From contig NZ_CP120679.1 of the NCBI RefSeq assembly GCF_029537375.1, positions 3,825,501 to 3,889,500 of the forward strand: a DNA stretch of 64,000 nt, in the 5' to 3' direction. The notes under the pieces were generated by a model, which worked only from the letters and a program-made list of their open reading frames with translations, was not told the DNA's origin and did no database searches. The position numbers and the translations under genes are program-made. This document shows, piece after piece, positions 1 to 8,974 of this stretch; position 1 is the stretch's first letter, and each line of letters begins with the position of its first letter. Origin of the DNA: Bacillus sp. HSf4. Its GTDB lineage: Bacteria; Bacillota; Bacilli; Bacillales; Bacillaceae.

Positions 1-696
1 GCCCCCGACACATTCAAACGCGTGGTCCAATTTGACATCATCCGGTATGTCGTTAATTTGATATACCGCATCGACAAAAGAAAAGTGGTCAAGCTTATAT
101 GGCGTCTTTCCAAAAATATAAACTTTGCTGTTTGGATAACGCTTTTTCAGGATGAGCGATGTGATAAATCCTAAATTACCGTCTCCCCAAACGCCAAAAA
201 TATCACGTTTATGATGAGCGATTCGTTCAAAACGACTGAGCGCATGCATCGTGATTGTAATAAGTTCAGTAAAAGCCGCTACCCGTGGATTTAAATTATC
301 AGGCAGCTCTACAAGCCGATCCGGATCCATAAACATATAATCCTGCATGAAACCGTCATAGCCGCTTGAACGAAAACGGCTTGTACGCAAGTAATTTTCA
401 GCAATGATTTCATGCTGTTCAGTTGGAGCATTCGGAACCATGACGACACGGGTGCCGACTTTGAATGTACCGGTCGGGTCATGCATAACCTTTCCGATAC
501 CTTCATGAATCAATGCCATGGGCAGCTTTTTGTCCATGACTTCTTTTCCTCGGGAACCCGTATAATAGCGCTGGTCAGCTGCACAGATCGACAAATGTGT
601 CGGGCGGATGACAACTTTATCAGAATTGATGACTTTATCTTTATAGGTAACTTCAAACTGACGGGGTGAAACTAGCCGATATGTTTGGTTAATCAT
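1..696 (-). CDS. tarJ: Ribitol-5-phosphate dehydrogenase TarJ (partial, C-terminus beyond left edge)
   Basis: Zinc-dependent medium-chain dehydrogenase that reduces ribulose-5-phosphate to ribitol-5-phosphate for CDP-ribitol synthesis, in the cytoplasm together with TarI. The visible 232 residues begin [11 protein letters not shown] and include the [12 protein letters not shown] segment around C38, the zinc-ligand position in this family, followed by a Rossmann-type region. The ATG overlaps the TGA of tarI (ATGA at 693-696), so the two are translationally coupled. The gene runs off the left end, so its C-terminus and any downstream tarK/tarL gene cannot be seen. Family assignment rests on recognised sequence and on the adjacent tarI. 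Confidence 0.9.
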   Translation of the reverse strand, partial: MINQTYRLVSPRQFEVTYKDKVINSDKVVIRPTHLSICAADQRYYTGSRGKEVMDKKLPMALIHEGIGKVMHDPTGTFKVGTRVVMVPNAPTEQHEIIAENYLRTSRFRSSGYDGFMQDYMFMDPDRLVELPDNLNPRVAAFTELITITMHALSRFERIAHHKRDIFGVWGDGNLGFITSLILKKRYPNSKVYIFGKTPYKLDHFSFVDAVYQINDIPDDVKLDHAFECVGG

Positions 697-1406
697 TGGG
701 AAATTCTCTCCTGTAAGATAGCATTCGCAACTTTTAAATCATAAGGTGTTGTGACTTTAATATTAAAAACTTCCCCGCGCACCAGCTTTACTTTTTCTCC
801 AGCGAGTGAACAAATTTTGCAGGCGTCTGTCAAGACTGCTTTTTGTTCATCTGACAGCTGTTCATACAGATCCACCAGCTTTTTGATGCGGAAACTTTGA
901 GGAGTCTGACCTTGATACATCGTATTCCTGACAGGGATGTCGGAGATGAATTCTTTATCCTCGGAAGCAATGATCGTGTCGATTGCCGAAATGACTGTGT
1001 CAACCGCATCATACTTAAGAGCTGCATCAATGTTTTCTTCGATAATCCGGTGGGTTAAAAAAGGCCGCACTGAATCATGGGTGACGATAATATCGTCATC
1101 CTGAATACCGAATTCTTTCTCAATGTAACGAATTCCGTTCATGATGGATTCGTTGCGGTCGCTTCCACCTTCGACAACAACCAGGCGACTGTCTTTACCG
1201 ATAAATTTCTTCAAAATATCTTTTGTATGGTTAATCCATTCTTTCGGTGACACAATCAATATTTTATCAAAACGGTCGTTTAATAGAAATTTTTCAACAG
1301 TATGGATGATAATCGGTCTTTTGTTTAAGGAAAGGAACTGTTTCGGCATGTTCACATTTCCCATGCGGGAGCCTTTGCCGCCCGCTAAAATTTCTGCATA
1401 GATCAT
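693..1406 (-). CDS. tarI: Ribitol-5-phosphate cytidylyltransferase TarI
   Basis: IspD/TarI-type nucleotidyltransferase of 237 aa that makes CDP-ribitol from CTP and ribitol-5-phosphate for poly(ribitol phosphate) wall teichoic acid. The N-terminal nucleotide-binding motif [10 protein letters not shown] lies at residues 7-16, followed by the PKQFL substrate segment. The ATG at 1404-1406 has a strong AGGAAGGAG Shine-Dalgarno; longer in-frame starts to 1457 lack one and extend beyond the conserved N-terminus. It overlaps tarJ downstream by 4 nt. It is separated from tagB upstream by 219 bp holding a long inverted repeat, so it could be an independent transcription unit. IspD itself is the alternative, but the tarJ neighbour argues for TarI. 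Confidence 0.9.
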   Translation of the reverse strand: MIYAEILAGGKGSRMGNVNMPKQFLSLNKRPIIIHTVEKFLLNDRFDKILIVSPKEWINHTKDILKKFIGKDSRLVVVEGGSDRNESIMNGIRYIEKEFGIQDDDIIVTHDSVRPFLTHRIIEENIDAALKYDAVDTVISAIDTIIASEDKEFISDIPVRNTMYQGQTPQSFRIKKLVDLYEQLSDEQKAVLTDACKICSLAGEKVKLVRGEVFNIKVTTPYDLKVANAILQERISQ

Positions 1407-1560
1407 AATGAACTCCTTCCTGGTTTCCATGTTCTCATTTCGGTAAAATCCAACCATTATTATATATAAAAATCGACTAAATTACCTACAATATATAAGA
1501 CGCCGTCTTTTTTATTTGGTTTCGGACAAAATCCGTATATAGCTAAAGGCCAGAACACGT

Positions 1561-1599
1561 CAATGATCCGAACCTGTCAGATCAGTGTTCGGATCATTG
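1561..1599. repeat. 13-bp perfect inverted repeat between tagB and tarI
   Basis: CAATGATCCGAAC at 1561-1573 is the exact reverse complement of 1587-1599, with a 13-nt loop. There is no T-run on either side, so it is not a classical intrinsic terminator. It could be a mRNA processing or stability hairpin, an attenuator or a protein site. The stretch 1450-1500, between it and tarI, is very AT-rich and could hold a promoter, but no clear -35 is visible. Confidence 0.6.
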
Positions 1600-1625
1600 C
1601 GATATTTGTCCACTGAAGGCGGGTG

Positions 1626-2810
1626 TTACACTGTATCAGCATTAATATATTTTTTGAAGTCATTCGGGCTATCAGTATTCATTCGAGAACCGACAAATTC
1701 CAGCAGCCTCCGGCTCGCATCTCCTTGTGAATATCGATTCCATTCCTGTGAAAAACGTTCAATCTTTTCGCCGTTTTGATGAATGTTTTTCAGCTCTTCC
1801 AGCAGCATGTCCCGGTTAACACAGACCTTCCCTGGAATGGTGGCCTCAAAGTCATCGATCAGCCCCCGCTTTTGATCATATTCCGCCATGTCATACGTAT
1901 AAAACAGCATCGGTTTATGAAGCAGGGCGTATTCGAAAGGAACCGAGGAATAATCTGAAATCAATATGTCGCTTTCATATAACAGGTCTTTTAAGGGAAG
2001 CTCTGAAACGTCTTTTATCAGGCCTTCATGATCGTCAAGCCTGATATTGCCACGCACTGCAGGATGCAATTTGACCAACAGCAAATATTCTCCCTTTAAG
2101 TCTTCGGAAAGCTGTTCTTTTGAAAAAGGGAGACGGATATTGGCCATGTCATAGTCTCTGTAAGTGGGGACATAAAGAATAACCTTTTGGCTTGAAGAAC
2201 GCGCATGGTTACCGACGGTTTCAAAATACTGATCAGTCAATGGAACGCCTGTCCGCAAAAACTGATCGTCTTTTGCCCCGAATGACCGTTTGAAAATATC
2301 AGCCATCTTCTCTGAGCCGACAGCAATATAATCAAATGAAGCGTAAACTTGTTTAAACCGTTTGATATCGCGGACGGTTCTGTGTTGGTTTCCGATGTCC
2401 TCAAGCCCGAATTTTTTCAGAGCGCCGTTCGCATGCCAAATCTGGATGCACTTCGTCTGCGGCCGCCTGTTCAGCACGCTCGTCAGTAAAAAATAATTGT
2501 CAGTAATGACAACTTTGCTTCTGAACATGCTGTAAACAGCCTTTATCAAATGAAATGGGTTCTTTTCATCAACCACTGTTGACTGGATCGATGAAAACTC
2601 TGCCGCAAGGGGCACCGTATGCCGCGTAAAAAGCACTTCCATTTCATACGGATGGCGTCCGCTTTTGTATTCATTCAGAATCGCTCTCGCATTGTCTGGA
2701 AAGGAAACGAGAAGAACGGCTCTGTTTTGCGGTTTGACCCGACTGAAAATAAAGCCGATTATAAAAAGCCAGGCCGAATAAAACATGATCAGTAACGAAC
2801 GTATATTCAT
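1626..2810 (-). CDS. tagB: CDP-glycerol:N-acetyl-beta-D-mannosaminyl-1,4-GlcNAc-PP-undecaprenyl glycerophosphotransferase (TagB/TarB primase)
   Basis: Adds the first glycerol-phosphate to the ManNAc-GlcNAc-lipid linkage unit of wall teichoic acid on the inner membrane face. The 394-aa protein has an N-terminal hydrophobic segment (about residues 5-23), as expected of the membrane-associated TagB. Its C-terminal half carries the Glyphos_transf signatures: IWHANGALKKFG, then VPTYRD, KLHPAVR and ISDYSSVPFEYA. The ATG at 2808-2810 was preferred to the TTG at 2820-2822 because the AAAGAGAT ribosome site is too close to the TTG. It lies 20 bp after tagA, in the tagA-tagB order shared by B. subtilis 168 and W23. 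Length is close to TagB (about 380 aa). Confidence 0.9.
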   Translation of the reverse strand: MNIRSLLIMFYSAWLFIIGFIFSRVKPQNRAVLLVSFPDNARAILNEYKSGRHPYEMEVLFTRHTVPLAAEFSSIQSTVVDEKNPFHLIKAVYSMFRSKVVITDNYFLLTSVLNRRPQTKCIQIWHANGALKKFGLEDIGNQHRTVRDIKRFKQVYASFDYIAVGSEKMADIFKRSFGAKDDQFLRTGVPLTDQYFETVGNHARSSSQKVILYVPTYRDYDMANIRLPFSKEQLSEDLKGEYLLLVKLHPAVRGNIRLDDHEGLIKDVSELPLKDLLYESDILISDYSSVPFEYALLHKPMLFYTYDMAEYDQKRGLIDDFEATIPGKVCVNRDMLLEELKNIHQNGEKIERFSQEWNRYSQGDASRRLLEFVGSRMNTDSPNDFKKYINADTV

Positions 2811-2830
2811 ACCGTTATTCAATCTCTTTT

Positions 2831-3613
2831 CTACACATCAATTTTTGACTGTTCTTTCATCTGCTCCGGATAGTAGTGCTGCTGTTTTTGAAGTTTCTCC
2901 TCTTTTAAGACAGAAAACACATACTTTGGAATGTTCAGCATCCGTCGCCATCTGGACGGGTTTGTCAGCAGACGGTACATCCACTCAAGATTCAGCTTGA
3001 TAAACATTTCCGGAGCTCTTTTCACATTTCCGCTGAATACGTCAAAGCTCCCGCCGATTCCGATCGCAATGGCCTGCGGAAATAGATGTTTATGCTCAAA
3101 AATAAAATTCTCCTGATGCGGGTATCCTAACGCGACAAACACCATATCAGGCTGAGCGTCAGCGATCTGCTTGGCAACCGCCTTCCTGTCTTTCACGTAG
3201 CCGTCTGAATATCCGGCAAGCTCAATCCCGGGGTATTCATTTGAAATACGCTCAACGACCGCTTCGATCACTTCAGGCTTAGCGCCATATAAAAAGATCC
3301 TTTTCTTTTTGCGATCAGCCATGCCAAGAAGATTTACAAATACATCGTACCCAGCGATCCGCGATTTTAATCGGCTGTTGATCAGCTTGGATGTCAGGAC
3401 GATGCCGATGCCGTCCGGAAGAATAAAGTCTGCTGAAGAAACGGTTTTAAAATACTCTTCATCCTTGGCAGCCGCATAGCCGATCTCAGGATTTACCGTT
3501 GCGATAAACGCCCCCTCATTGCGGTTGACAAAGGATTCTTCAAGGTGGTTCAGAAAACCGGACAAATCGCCGTTGACATAAGCAAGATTGTGAACTCTTT
3601 CTGTTTGCAGCAT
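2831..3613 (-). CDS. tagA: UDP-ManNAc:GlcNAc-PP-undecaprenol ManNAc transferase TagA
   Basis: WecG/TagA/CpsF-family (GT26) glycosyltransferase of 260 aa. It catalyses the first committed step of wall teichoic acid synthesis, adding ManNAc to the TagO product. The TVNPEIG substrate region (residues 39-45) and the conserved LPDG with the putative catalytic D67 are visible. The C-terminal tail (about 200-260, rich in arginine and aromatics) corresponds to the appendage used for membrane association in this family. The ATG follows a very good GGAAGGAGG site. It heads the minus-strand operon tagA-tagB(-tarI-tarJ) and faces tagD across a 388-bp regulatory region. Confidence 0.93.
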   Translation of the reverse strand: MLQTERVHNLAYVNGDLSGFLNHLEESFVNRNEGAFIATVNPEIGYAAAKDEEYFKTVSSADFILPDGIGIVLTSKLINSRLKSRIAGYDVFVNLLGMADRKKKRIFLYGAKPEVIEAVVERISNEYPGIELAGYSDGYVKDRKAVAKQIADAQPDMVFVALGYPHQENFIFEHKHLFPQAIAIGIGGSFDVFSGNVKRAPEMFIKLNLEWMYRLLTNPSRWRRMLNIPKYVFSVLKEEKLQKQQHYYPEQMKEQSKIDV

Positions 3614-3740
3614 CGCATGTTCCTCCTTCCGATTAAAAAAGTTTAAGTATATGCGAATGTTTTAATGTTCAAATTTAAGAGCCCAACCCAAAAAATCGGG
3701 AGGTCTAACGTATATTTTAGCATAGATTATTCATAAAAGC

Positions 3741-3757
3741 TTAACAATATCTTTACA
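3741..3757 (-). promoter_or_regulatory. WalR-box / PhoP-box candidate between tagA and tagD
   Basis: On the minus strand the sequence reads TGTAAA-GATAT-TGTTAA. This exactly fits the published WalR (YycF) consensus TGT(A/T)A(A/T/C)-N5-TGT(A/T)A(A/T/C). Read on the plus strand it is TTAACA-N5-TTTACA, which also fits the TTWACA direct-repeat pattern of PhoP boxes with 11-bp spacing. In B. subtilis both regulators act on the tagA/tagD divergent promoters. The match was seen by eye and binding is inferred. Confidence 0.65.
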
Positions 3758-3859
3758 ACGGATTAAGGAAATTTACTTTAGTCCCAGCTCTTCATTATAA
3801 AAAACACAAATATCTCTATCATCATATAAAATTTGGAAAAGACTTTACTGTTATATAAC

Positions 3860-3889
3860 TTAACGTATGGAAGGGGAATGTGTTATAAT
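3860..3889 (+). promoter_or_regulatory. Probable sigma-A promoter of tagD
   Basis: A perfect TATAAT (3884-3889) lies 18 bp after TTAACG (3860-3865), giving a leader of about 105 nt before tagD. The WalR/PhoP-type repeat lies about 100 bp upstream of the -35. Confidence 0.55.
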
Positions 3890-4001
3890 CTATGATCAGT
3901 AGTGAAATGTAAAGACAATGTTGAATTTTTGTAAACTAGGTGCGATTTTTGTTCGTTATGATAGAGACTAACAGCTCGGTTAGAAAGGAGTTATATCCAC
4001 A

Positions 4002-4391
4002 ATGAAAAAGGTCATCACATATGGAACGTTTGATTTATTGCATTGGGGACATATCAAATTGCTCGAACGCGCAAAGCAGCTGGGCAATTATCTTGTAGTG
4101 GCGATTTCTACGGACGAATTCAACCTGCAAAAACAAAAAAAAGCTTACCATAGTTATGAACACCGCAAGCTCATTCTTGAAACGATCCGATATGTGGATG
4201 AAGTCATTCCGGAAAAAAGCTGGGATCAAAAAGTACAAGATGTGATCGACCATGATATTGATGTATTTGTCATGGGAGACGATTGGGAAGGGAAATTCGA
4301 CTTCTTGAAAGAACATTGCGAGGTTGTTTACCTTCCGAGAACTGAAGGCATTTCAACAACGAAGATCAAAGAGGAAATAGCCGGACTGTGA
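4002..4391 (+). CDS. tagD: Glycerol-3-phosphate cytidylyltransferase TagD
   Basis: Makes CDP-glycerol, the donor for TagB and TagF. At 129 aa it has the full length of B. subtilis TagD. Both cytidylyltransferase signatures are present: HWGH at residues 14-17 and RTEGISTT at 113-120. The ATG follows AAAGGAG at good distance. It is divergent from tagA and followed by an intrinsic terminator, so tagE may be expressed partly separately. This is one of the most secure calls in the window. Confidence 0.97.
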   Translation: MKKVITYGTFDLLHWGHIKLLERAKQLGNYLVVAISTDEFNLQKQKKAYHSYEHRKLILETIRYVDEVIPEKSWDQKVQDVIDHDIDVFVMGDDWEGKFDFLKEHCEVVYLPRTEGISTTKIKEEIAGL

Positions 4392-4423
4392 TTGCTGATA
4401 TTCTACAGGCTATACTCATTTTC

Positions 4424-4459
4424 AAAAATGCTTCTTACATCTGATAAGAAGTATTTTTT
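4424..4459 (+). terminator. Intrinsic terminator after tagD
   Basis: The stem core is CTTCTTA (4431-4437) pairing with TAAGAAG (4445-4451). It is extended by flanking A and T runs and followed by T6. It lies between tagD and tagE, suggesting partial termination inside the tagDEF unit. Confidence 0.75.
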
Positions 4460-4536
4460 GATGCATAATTTCAATTTTTGTTAAAGTTTGTGATATCAGG
4501 GGCGAACCCGCCCTGACCGCGAAAGGGAGAAATAAA

Positions 4537-6546
4537 TTGTCCGATTATCCAGCTAATCAAAATGAAGAGTTAGATTTTCCCGATTTAACATATTATTTTA
4601 TTTCAGGTAGCATTCCGGATGACTACGGAGGGCTGACCAAGTCATTATTGCTGCGTTCTAAGCTATTTGGAGAATGTGGTATCCCTACGGCTTTTTTGAC
4701 ATTTCGCTTCGACATAGCGTTTAGAGTCAAAAAGAAAAAGCTTTACGATCAACAGAAGGTTGATCCAGCACTCACGCGCATTTTGAACATGTATGAGGAT
4801 TTTCTGGGTAAGAAAACATCAGGACGTTTATATGCTGAACGCATGAGCTTAGCCAAAATGAAGAAGAAAGCCGGCAGAAGCCAATTAGTTAAGAAATTCG
4901 GTGAATTCTTCGGCCCCAAAATCGACCTTGATATCACCTTCTATGATGACGGGTATTCGATCCGTTTCGCAGATTACTTCAACCATGAAAGAAAACGCTA
5001 TAAAAGAGAAGAATATACGACATGCGGAACATTAATGCTTGTTACCTATTTTGATGTGCAGACAAATCAAAAGGACCGTGAAGAATTTATTAATGAGGAA
5101 AATAGGGTTTACCTTGAGAAACACTATAAAATGAATTCAGAAAATGATACTGTTGAGCTTGCTCAAATCAACTGGTATTCAGAAGAAAAAACATTGCAAT
5201 TTTCCAATGAATCCGATTTAAGGCGCCATTGGATTGAAGTTCTTCAATTTGGATCAGATCAGCCGAAACTGTTCCTTGTTGACAGCCGACCACAGGACAA
5301 ACATGTTTTCAAAGTGAAAAAAGCGCCAACTTCTTACTACGCGGCAATCATTCATAGCAAACATTACGGAGACAATAAATATCAAATCAAGGCTCGTTAC
5401 AAGGAATTGTTCAGTGAATTGCCCAATGTAGATGCGCTTTTTTTTATCACAGAAAAACAGATGGAGGATGTCAGCCTGATAGCCGGAGAGCAAGAAACTT
5501 TCTTTTATACTCCGCATACTTTGGACAAACCGCTTAATCGGGATGTTTTAAACATACCGAGTCAGAAATATAAAGCGGTGATTATTTCTAGGCTGTCAGC
5601 GATGAAAAATTTGAAGGATGCAGTCAGAACCTTTCAACTGGTTGTCGAGCAAATTCCTGAAGCGAAATTGGAGATTTACGGATCAGGCAAAGATGAAAAG
5701 AACATCAAAGCTGAAATCGAAAAGTGTAATTTGCAAAATCATGTGGCCCTGAAAGGCTATACTCACAATCCGTCTGATGAATTTCAAAAAGCATGGCTGA
5801 CGATCTCAACTTCTTCTTTTGAAGGTTTCGGTCTTTCAAACTTGGAGGCTCTCAGCAACGGCTGTCCCGTTGTGACCTATGACTATGACTACGGCGTTGA
5901 AAGCCTTGTCAAAGATCATGAAAATGGCTTTGTAGTCGAGCGGAACGATATCAAAAAACTTGCCGAAAAAATAGTTTTACTGATGAAAAATGATAAACTC
6001 CGCGAACAATTCGCCATACGGGCATTTGACACCGCAGAGAAGTACTCAGTACAAAATTACATTATGAACTGGTCTCTCGCCCTTCAACAAATGCTTCACA
6101 TCAGAGATGAAAGACAGAAGCTGTCGAAGGTATTCAACAGCAAGCTCCCATTTACGTTAAGAGAACTTCAAAAAGACTGCGAAGAGCTGGTGTTGGAAAT
6201 CCACGCGCCAATGCCGTTCGAGGAACATTTGAAATTGAACCTAGTAGGGCTGGACAGAAAATATAAAGCGCAAATCATTTGTGAAACGCCGGAAAAAACA
6301 GCATCAGCGCCAAATATAAAACGGTTTGTCATTGATTATAAAAGCATCAACCTAGAAAAAATAAGAGCAAATCAAACGAAAACGCTGGATTTTTATTTGG
6401 AAATCTCCAGCGCAGACCGGATTAAAATACGAAAACGGCTCGCCGTTGATCAGGCTGAAATGGCATCTCCTTTTTCAGCAGAAGAGTATGACATTGTTCC
6501 TTACACAACTGTAAAAGGGAACTATTCATGGACGTTAAATACATGA
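4537..6546 (+). CDS. tagE: Poly(glycerol-phosphate) alpha-glucosyltransferase TagE-like
   Basis: GT4-family (GT-B fold) glycosyltransferase of 669 aa; B. subtilis TagE, which glucosylates poly(glycerol phosphate) with UDP-glucose, is about the same length. The N-terminal SGSIPDDYGGLTKSLLLR segment is typical of the acceptor domain. The C-terminal half carries the GT4 signature EGFGLSNLEALSNG (about residues 429-442) with its E-x7-E motif. A final ~140-residue lysine-rich extension follows the catalytic domain. Translation begins at TTG (4537) behind AAAGGGAG; no upstream ATG fits. Its place between tagD and tagF repeats the 168 gene order and supports the function, although the sugar transferred cannot be read from sequence. 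Confidence 0.85.
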   Translation: MSDYPANQNEELDFPDLTYYFISGSIPDDYGGLTKSLLLRSKLFGECGIPTAFLTFRFDIAFRVKKKKLYDQQKVDPALTRILNMYEDFLGKKTSGRLYAERMSLAKMKKKAGRSQLVKKFGEFFGPKIDLDITFYDDGYSIRFADYFNHERKRYKREEYTTCGTLMLVTYFDVQTNQKDREEFINEENRVYLEKHYKMNSENDTVELAQINWYSEEKTLQFSNESDLRRHWIEVLQFGSDQPKLFLVDSRPQDKHVFKVKKAPTSYYAAIIHSKHYGDNKYQIKARYKELFSELPNVDALFFITEKQMEDVSLIAGEQETFFYTPHTLDKPLNRDVLNIPSQKYKAVIISRLSAMKNLKDAVRTFQLVVEQIPEAKLEIYGSGKDEKNIKAEIEKCNLQNHVALKGYTHNPSDEFQKAWLTISTSSFEGFGLSNLEALSNGCPVVTYDYDYGVESLVKDHENGFVVERNDIKKLAEKIVLLMKNDKLREQFAIRAFDTAEKYSVQNYIMNWSLALQQMLHIRDERQKLSKVFNSKLPFTLRELQKDCEELVLEIHAPMPFEEHLKLNLVGLDRKYKAQIICETPEKTASAPNIKRFVIDYKSINLEKIRANQTKTLDFYLEISSADRIKIRKRLAVDQAEMASPFSAEEYDIVPYTTVKGNYSWTLNT

Positions 6547-6622
6547 TCGACATTTCTTTTTCATTGTAAAGTGATCTTGAACTTGTCATCATAATTAGAA
6601 GATAAATAAGAGGAGTAGACTT

Positions 6623-8728
6623 ATGGTTCCAACATGTCTTTTAATGAATTTGAAAATTGAGGATTGGCAGCTTCGCCTCGGTTTCCGCTTTGAACATTTT
6701 CCGGAGCAGGAGATCAATCTTTTTGCAGTTAACCGTAAAACAAAAAAAGAGCTGTCTGTACCATGCGAAAGAACTGATCAATCACTATATCAAGCTGCAA
6801 TCCATTTGGATGACCTCTCAAAACATGTATGGGATGAAGGATCTGTTGATTTCTATGCGGCATGCCAAAATCCAGAAGGCGATCTTTTCAAGAAACGAAT
6901 AAAGACTGAACATCAGCCGATTGAGCTTTCTTGGAAAAGGGATGATCAAAAACGTGTATTCTTCCTGCCCTATACAACAAAAAAAGGGAACTTCTCTTTA
7001 AAAGTTCTGCACCAAAAAGCTGTAGCTGAAGTGAATGATATCCAACTAAATGGAGATGGAGAATTGCTCCTGAAAGGATACGCGTTTTTACTTAACTGGG
7101 AAGAAGCCACTTCTGTTCATGATAGACAGCTTGTCTTGAAAGAAGGAAAAGAAGCTGAGGAAAGAATCTTCAAATATCCTTTGCAAAATATTCAATGTGA
7201 AGGAACAGATGATGAAAATGTCGGCTTTTTGGCCAAAATCGACCTTAAGAAATTTTATGAAGAAAACGCCATGCCTGCATTATTCCAGTTTTATATCGAA
7301 TTTACCGGTGAAGATTCCGAAACAGGCGAGAATGTAATCACGCGAAGCAAACCGATCAAGCTGAAAAAGAAAACAAACCAGTTCTCCATTCTAAACACAG
7401 CAAAAGGACCGGCCCGTTTTCATATTTACCCGCAAAAGAAAAAGAGAAACATGCGCCTGCGCATGAATGATTACACATTAAAAACAAGGGTCGTTTATTT
7501 TATTGCGGGCAAAAGAAAACGATTGTCTTCGTCCCTTCGCAAGGGAAAAAATAAAGTGAAGAAAAAGGTCTCAGGCCAATTGAAAAGACTCTATTATCTC
7601 GCTTTTGGATTGGCGGGAAAACTGCCTGTCAAAAAGAAGACCGTCATCTTTGAAAGCTTCGCCGGAAAGCAGTACAGCTGTAATCCGCGGGCAATATATG
7701 AATATATGAAGAAAAACAATCCAGAATATAAATTGTATTGGAGCGTAAACCCGGATTATACGGATATCTTTGAAGAAAAAGGCATCCCTTATATTAAAAG
7801 GTTTACTTTCAAATGGCTCTTTGCCATGGCCAGAGCCGAGTACTGGGTCGTCAACAGCCGCCTGCCTTTATGGATTCCAAAGCCCGGGCACACGACATAT
7901 CTTCAAACATGGCACGGTACGCCTTTGAAGCGGCTTGCCGTCGACATGGAAGAGGTGCATATGCCGGGCACAAACACGGAAAAATACAAAAAGAATTTTA
8001 CGGCGGAAGCATCAAAATGGGATTACCTGATTTCGCCGAACGCATATTCAACCGAGATCTTTGCCCGTGCATTCCAATTTAACAAAACGATGATCGAATC
8101 CGGATATCCGAGAAACGACTTTCTCCATACGGACAACAATCCGGAAACGGTCAGGGCATTAAAAGAGAAAATGCAGCTGCCGTCCGATAAAAAGGTGATC
8201 ATTTATGCACCGACATGGCGGGATGATCAGTTTTATAAAAAAGGGAAATACAAGTTTGACCTTGACCTGGATCTTGACAGGCTGAGAGAGGAAATCGGCG
8301 ACGACTATGTGATCGTCTTAAGAATGCACTATTTGGTGGCGGAAAACTTTGACCTTGAGCCTTACAAAGGGTTTGCGTACGATTTTTCGTCATATGAAGA
8401 CATCCGCGAGCTCTATATGGTGTCCGATTTACTCATTACAGACTATTCTTCCGTTTTCTTTGATTTCGCAAATCTGAAGCGGCCGATGATTTTCTTCGTT
8501 CCCGATATTGAAACATACCGCGACAAGCTGCGCGGCTTCTACTTTGATTTTGAAAAGGAAGCGCCCGGTCCTTTGGTGAAAACGACCGATGAAGTGATCG
8601 AGAAAATCAGGGAAACAGAAGCGCCGGATTACAGGCTGCCGGATATTTTCGATCCTTTCTATGAGAAGTTCTGCTATCTGGAGACGGGAAAATCGTCTGA
8701 AAAAGTTGTGGAATCTGTTTTCAGATGA
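6623..8728 (+). CDS. tagF: CDP-glycerol:poly(glycerophosphate) glycerophosphotransferase, TagF-like polymerase
   Basis: Protein of 701 aa in the TagF/TarF/TarL family, which polymerises the main teichoic acid chain on the primed linkage unit at the membrane. The first ~320 residues are a variable, basic region. The C-terminal Glyphos_transf domain shows TWHGTPLKR (catalytic His near residue 432), IIYAPTWRDD, RMHYLV (second His near 568) and ITDYSSVFFDF. The ATG follows AGAGGAG. B. subtilis 168 TagF is 746 aa, while ribitol polymerases TarK/TarL are about 630 aa; the tagD-tagE-tagF order favours a glycerol polymerase. The nearby tarIJ genes mean a ribitol role cannot be excluded from sequence alone. 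Confidence 0.82.
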   Translation: MVPTCLLMNLKIEDWQLRLGFRFEHFPEQEINLFAVNRKTKKELSVPCERTDQSLYQAAIHLDDLSKHVWDEGSVDFYAACQNPEGDLFKKRIKTEHQPIELSWKRDDQKRVFFLPYTTKKGNFSLKVLHQKAVAEVNDIQLNGDGELLLKGYAFLLNWEEATSVHDRQLVLKEGKEAEERIFKYPLQNIQCEGTDDENVGFLAKIDLKKFYEENAMPALFQFYIEFTGEDSETGENVITRSKPIKLKKKTNQFSILNTAKGPARFHIYPQKKKRNMRLRMNDYTLKTRVVYFIAGKRKRLSSSLRKGKNKVKKKVSGQLKRLYYLAFGLAGKLPVKKKTVIFESFAGKQYSCNPRAIYEYMKKNNPEYKLYWSVNPDYTDIFEEKGIPYIKRFTFKWLFAMARAEYWVVNSRLPLWIPKPGHTTYLQTWHGTPLKRLAVDMEEVHMPGTNTEKYKKNFTAEASKWDYLISPNAYSTEIFARAFQFNKTMIESGYPRNDFLHTDNNPETVRALKEKMQLPSDKKVIIYAPTWRDDQFYKKGKYKFDLDLDLDRLREEIGDDYVIVLRMHYLVAENFDLEPYKGFAYDFSSYEDIRELYMVSDLLITDYSSVFFDFANLKRPMIFFVPDIETYRDKLRGFYFDFEKEAPGPLVKTTDEVIEKIRETEAPDYRLPDIFDPFYEKFCYLETGKSSEKVVESVFR

Positions 8729-8822
8729 TATGAAAAACAGGGAAAGGAACGGTCTGTATTGATTTAAAGGCTGGTGAATTACTCAGAACATCCTTAGAAG
8801 TTGTAATATCCTTTAGTATATT

Positions 8823-8870
8823 AAAGCTCAGCCGTTGACGACAAGTGCGCCGTCAACGGCTGAGCTTTTT
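8823..8870 (+). terminator. Strong intrinsic terminator after tagF
   Basis: AAAGCTCAGCCGTTGACG (8823-8840) pairs perfectly over 18 bp with 8851-8868, has a 10-nt loop and ends in TTTTT. The A-run on the other side makes it potentially bidirectional. Confidence 0.9.
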
Positions 8871-8930
8871 AATCATTTCTTAACTATCGCACTCACTTAA
8901 TACCCGTATACAAGATCCCTCTTCCCAGGA

Positions 8931-8960
8931 AAAAAGCTGCCGATTTACCCGGCAGCCTTT
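8931..8960 (-). terminator. Intrinsic terminator of the tagGH operon
   Basis: On the minus strand GCTGCCG pairs with CGGCAGC around a 7-nt loop, extended by a wobble and AAA/TTT, and is followed by a T-run. It lies just 3' of tagH. Confidence 0.8.
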
Positions 8961-8974
8961 CTTCTGACTATTTT

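Noticed and set aside
2808..2822. TTG start for tagB at 2820-2822
   Set aside because: The ribosome site would overlap or abut the codon; the ATG at 2808-2810 has acceptable spacing and fits the family N-terminus.
8199..8393. Minus-strand ORF of 64 aa inside tagF
   Set aside because: Antisense shadow of a conserved coding region, without ribosome site or recognisable protein.
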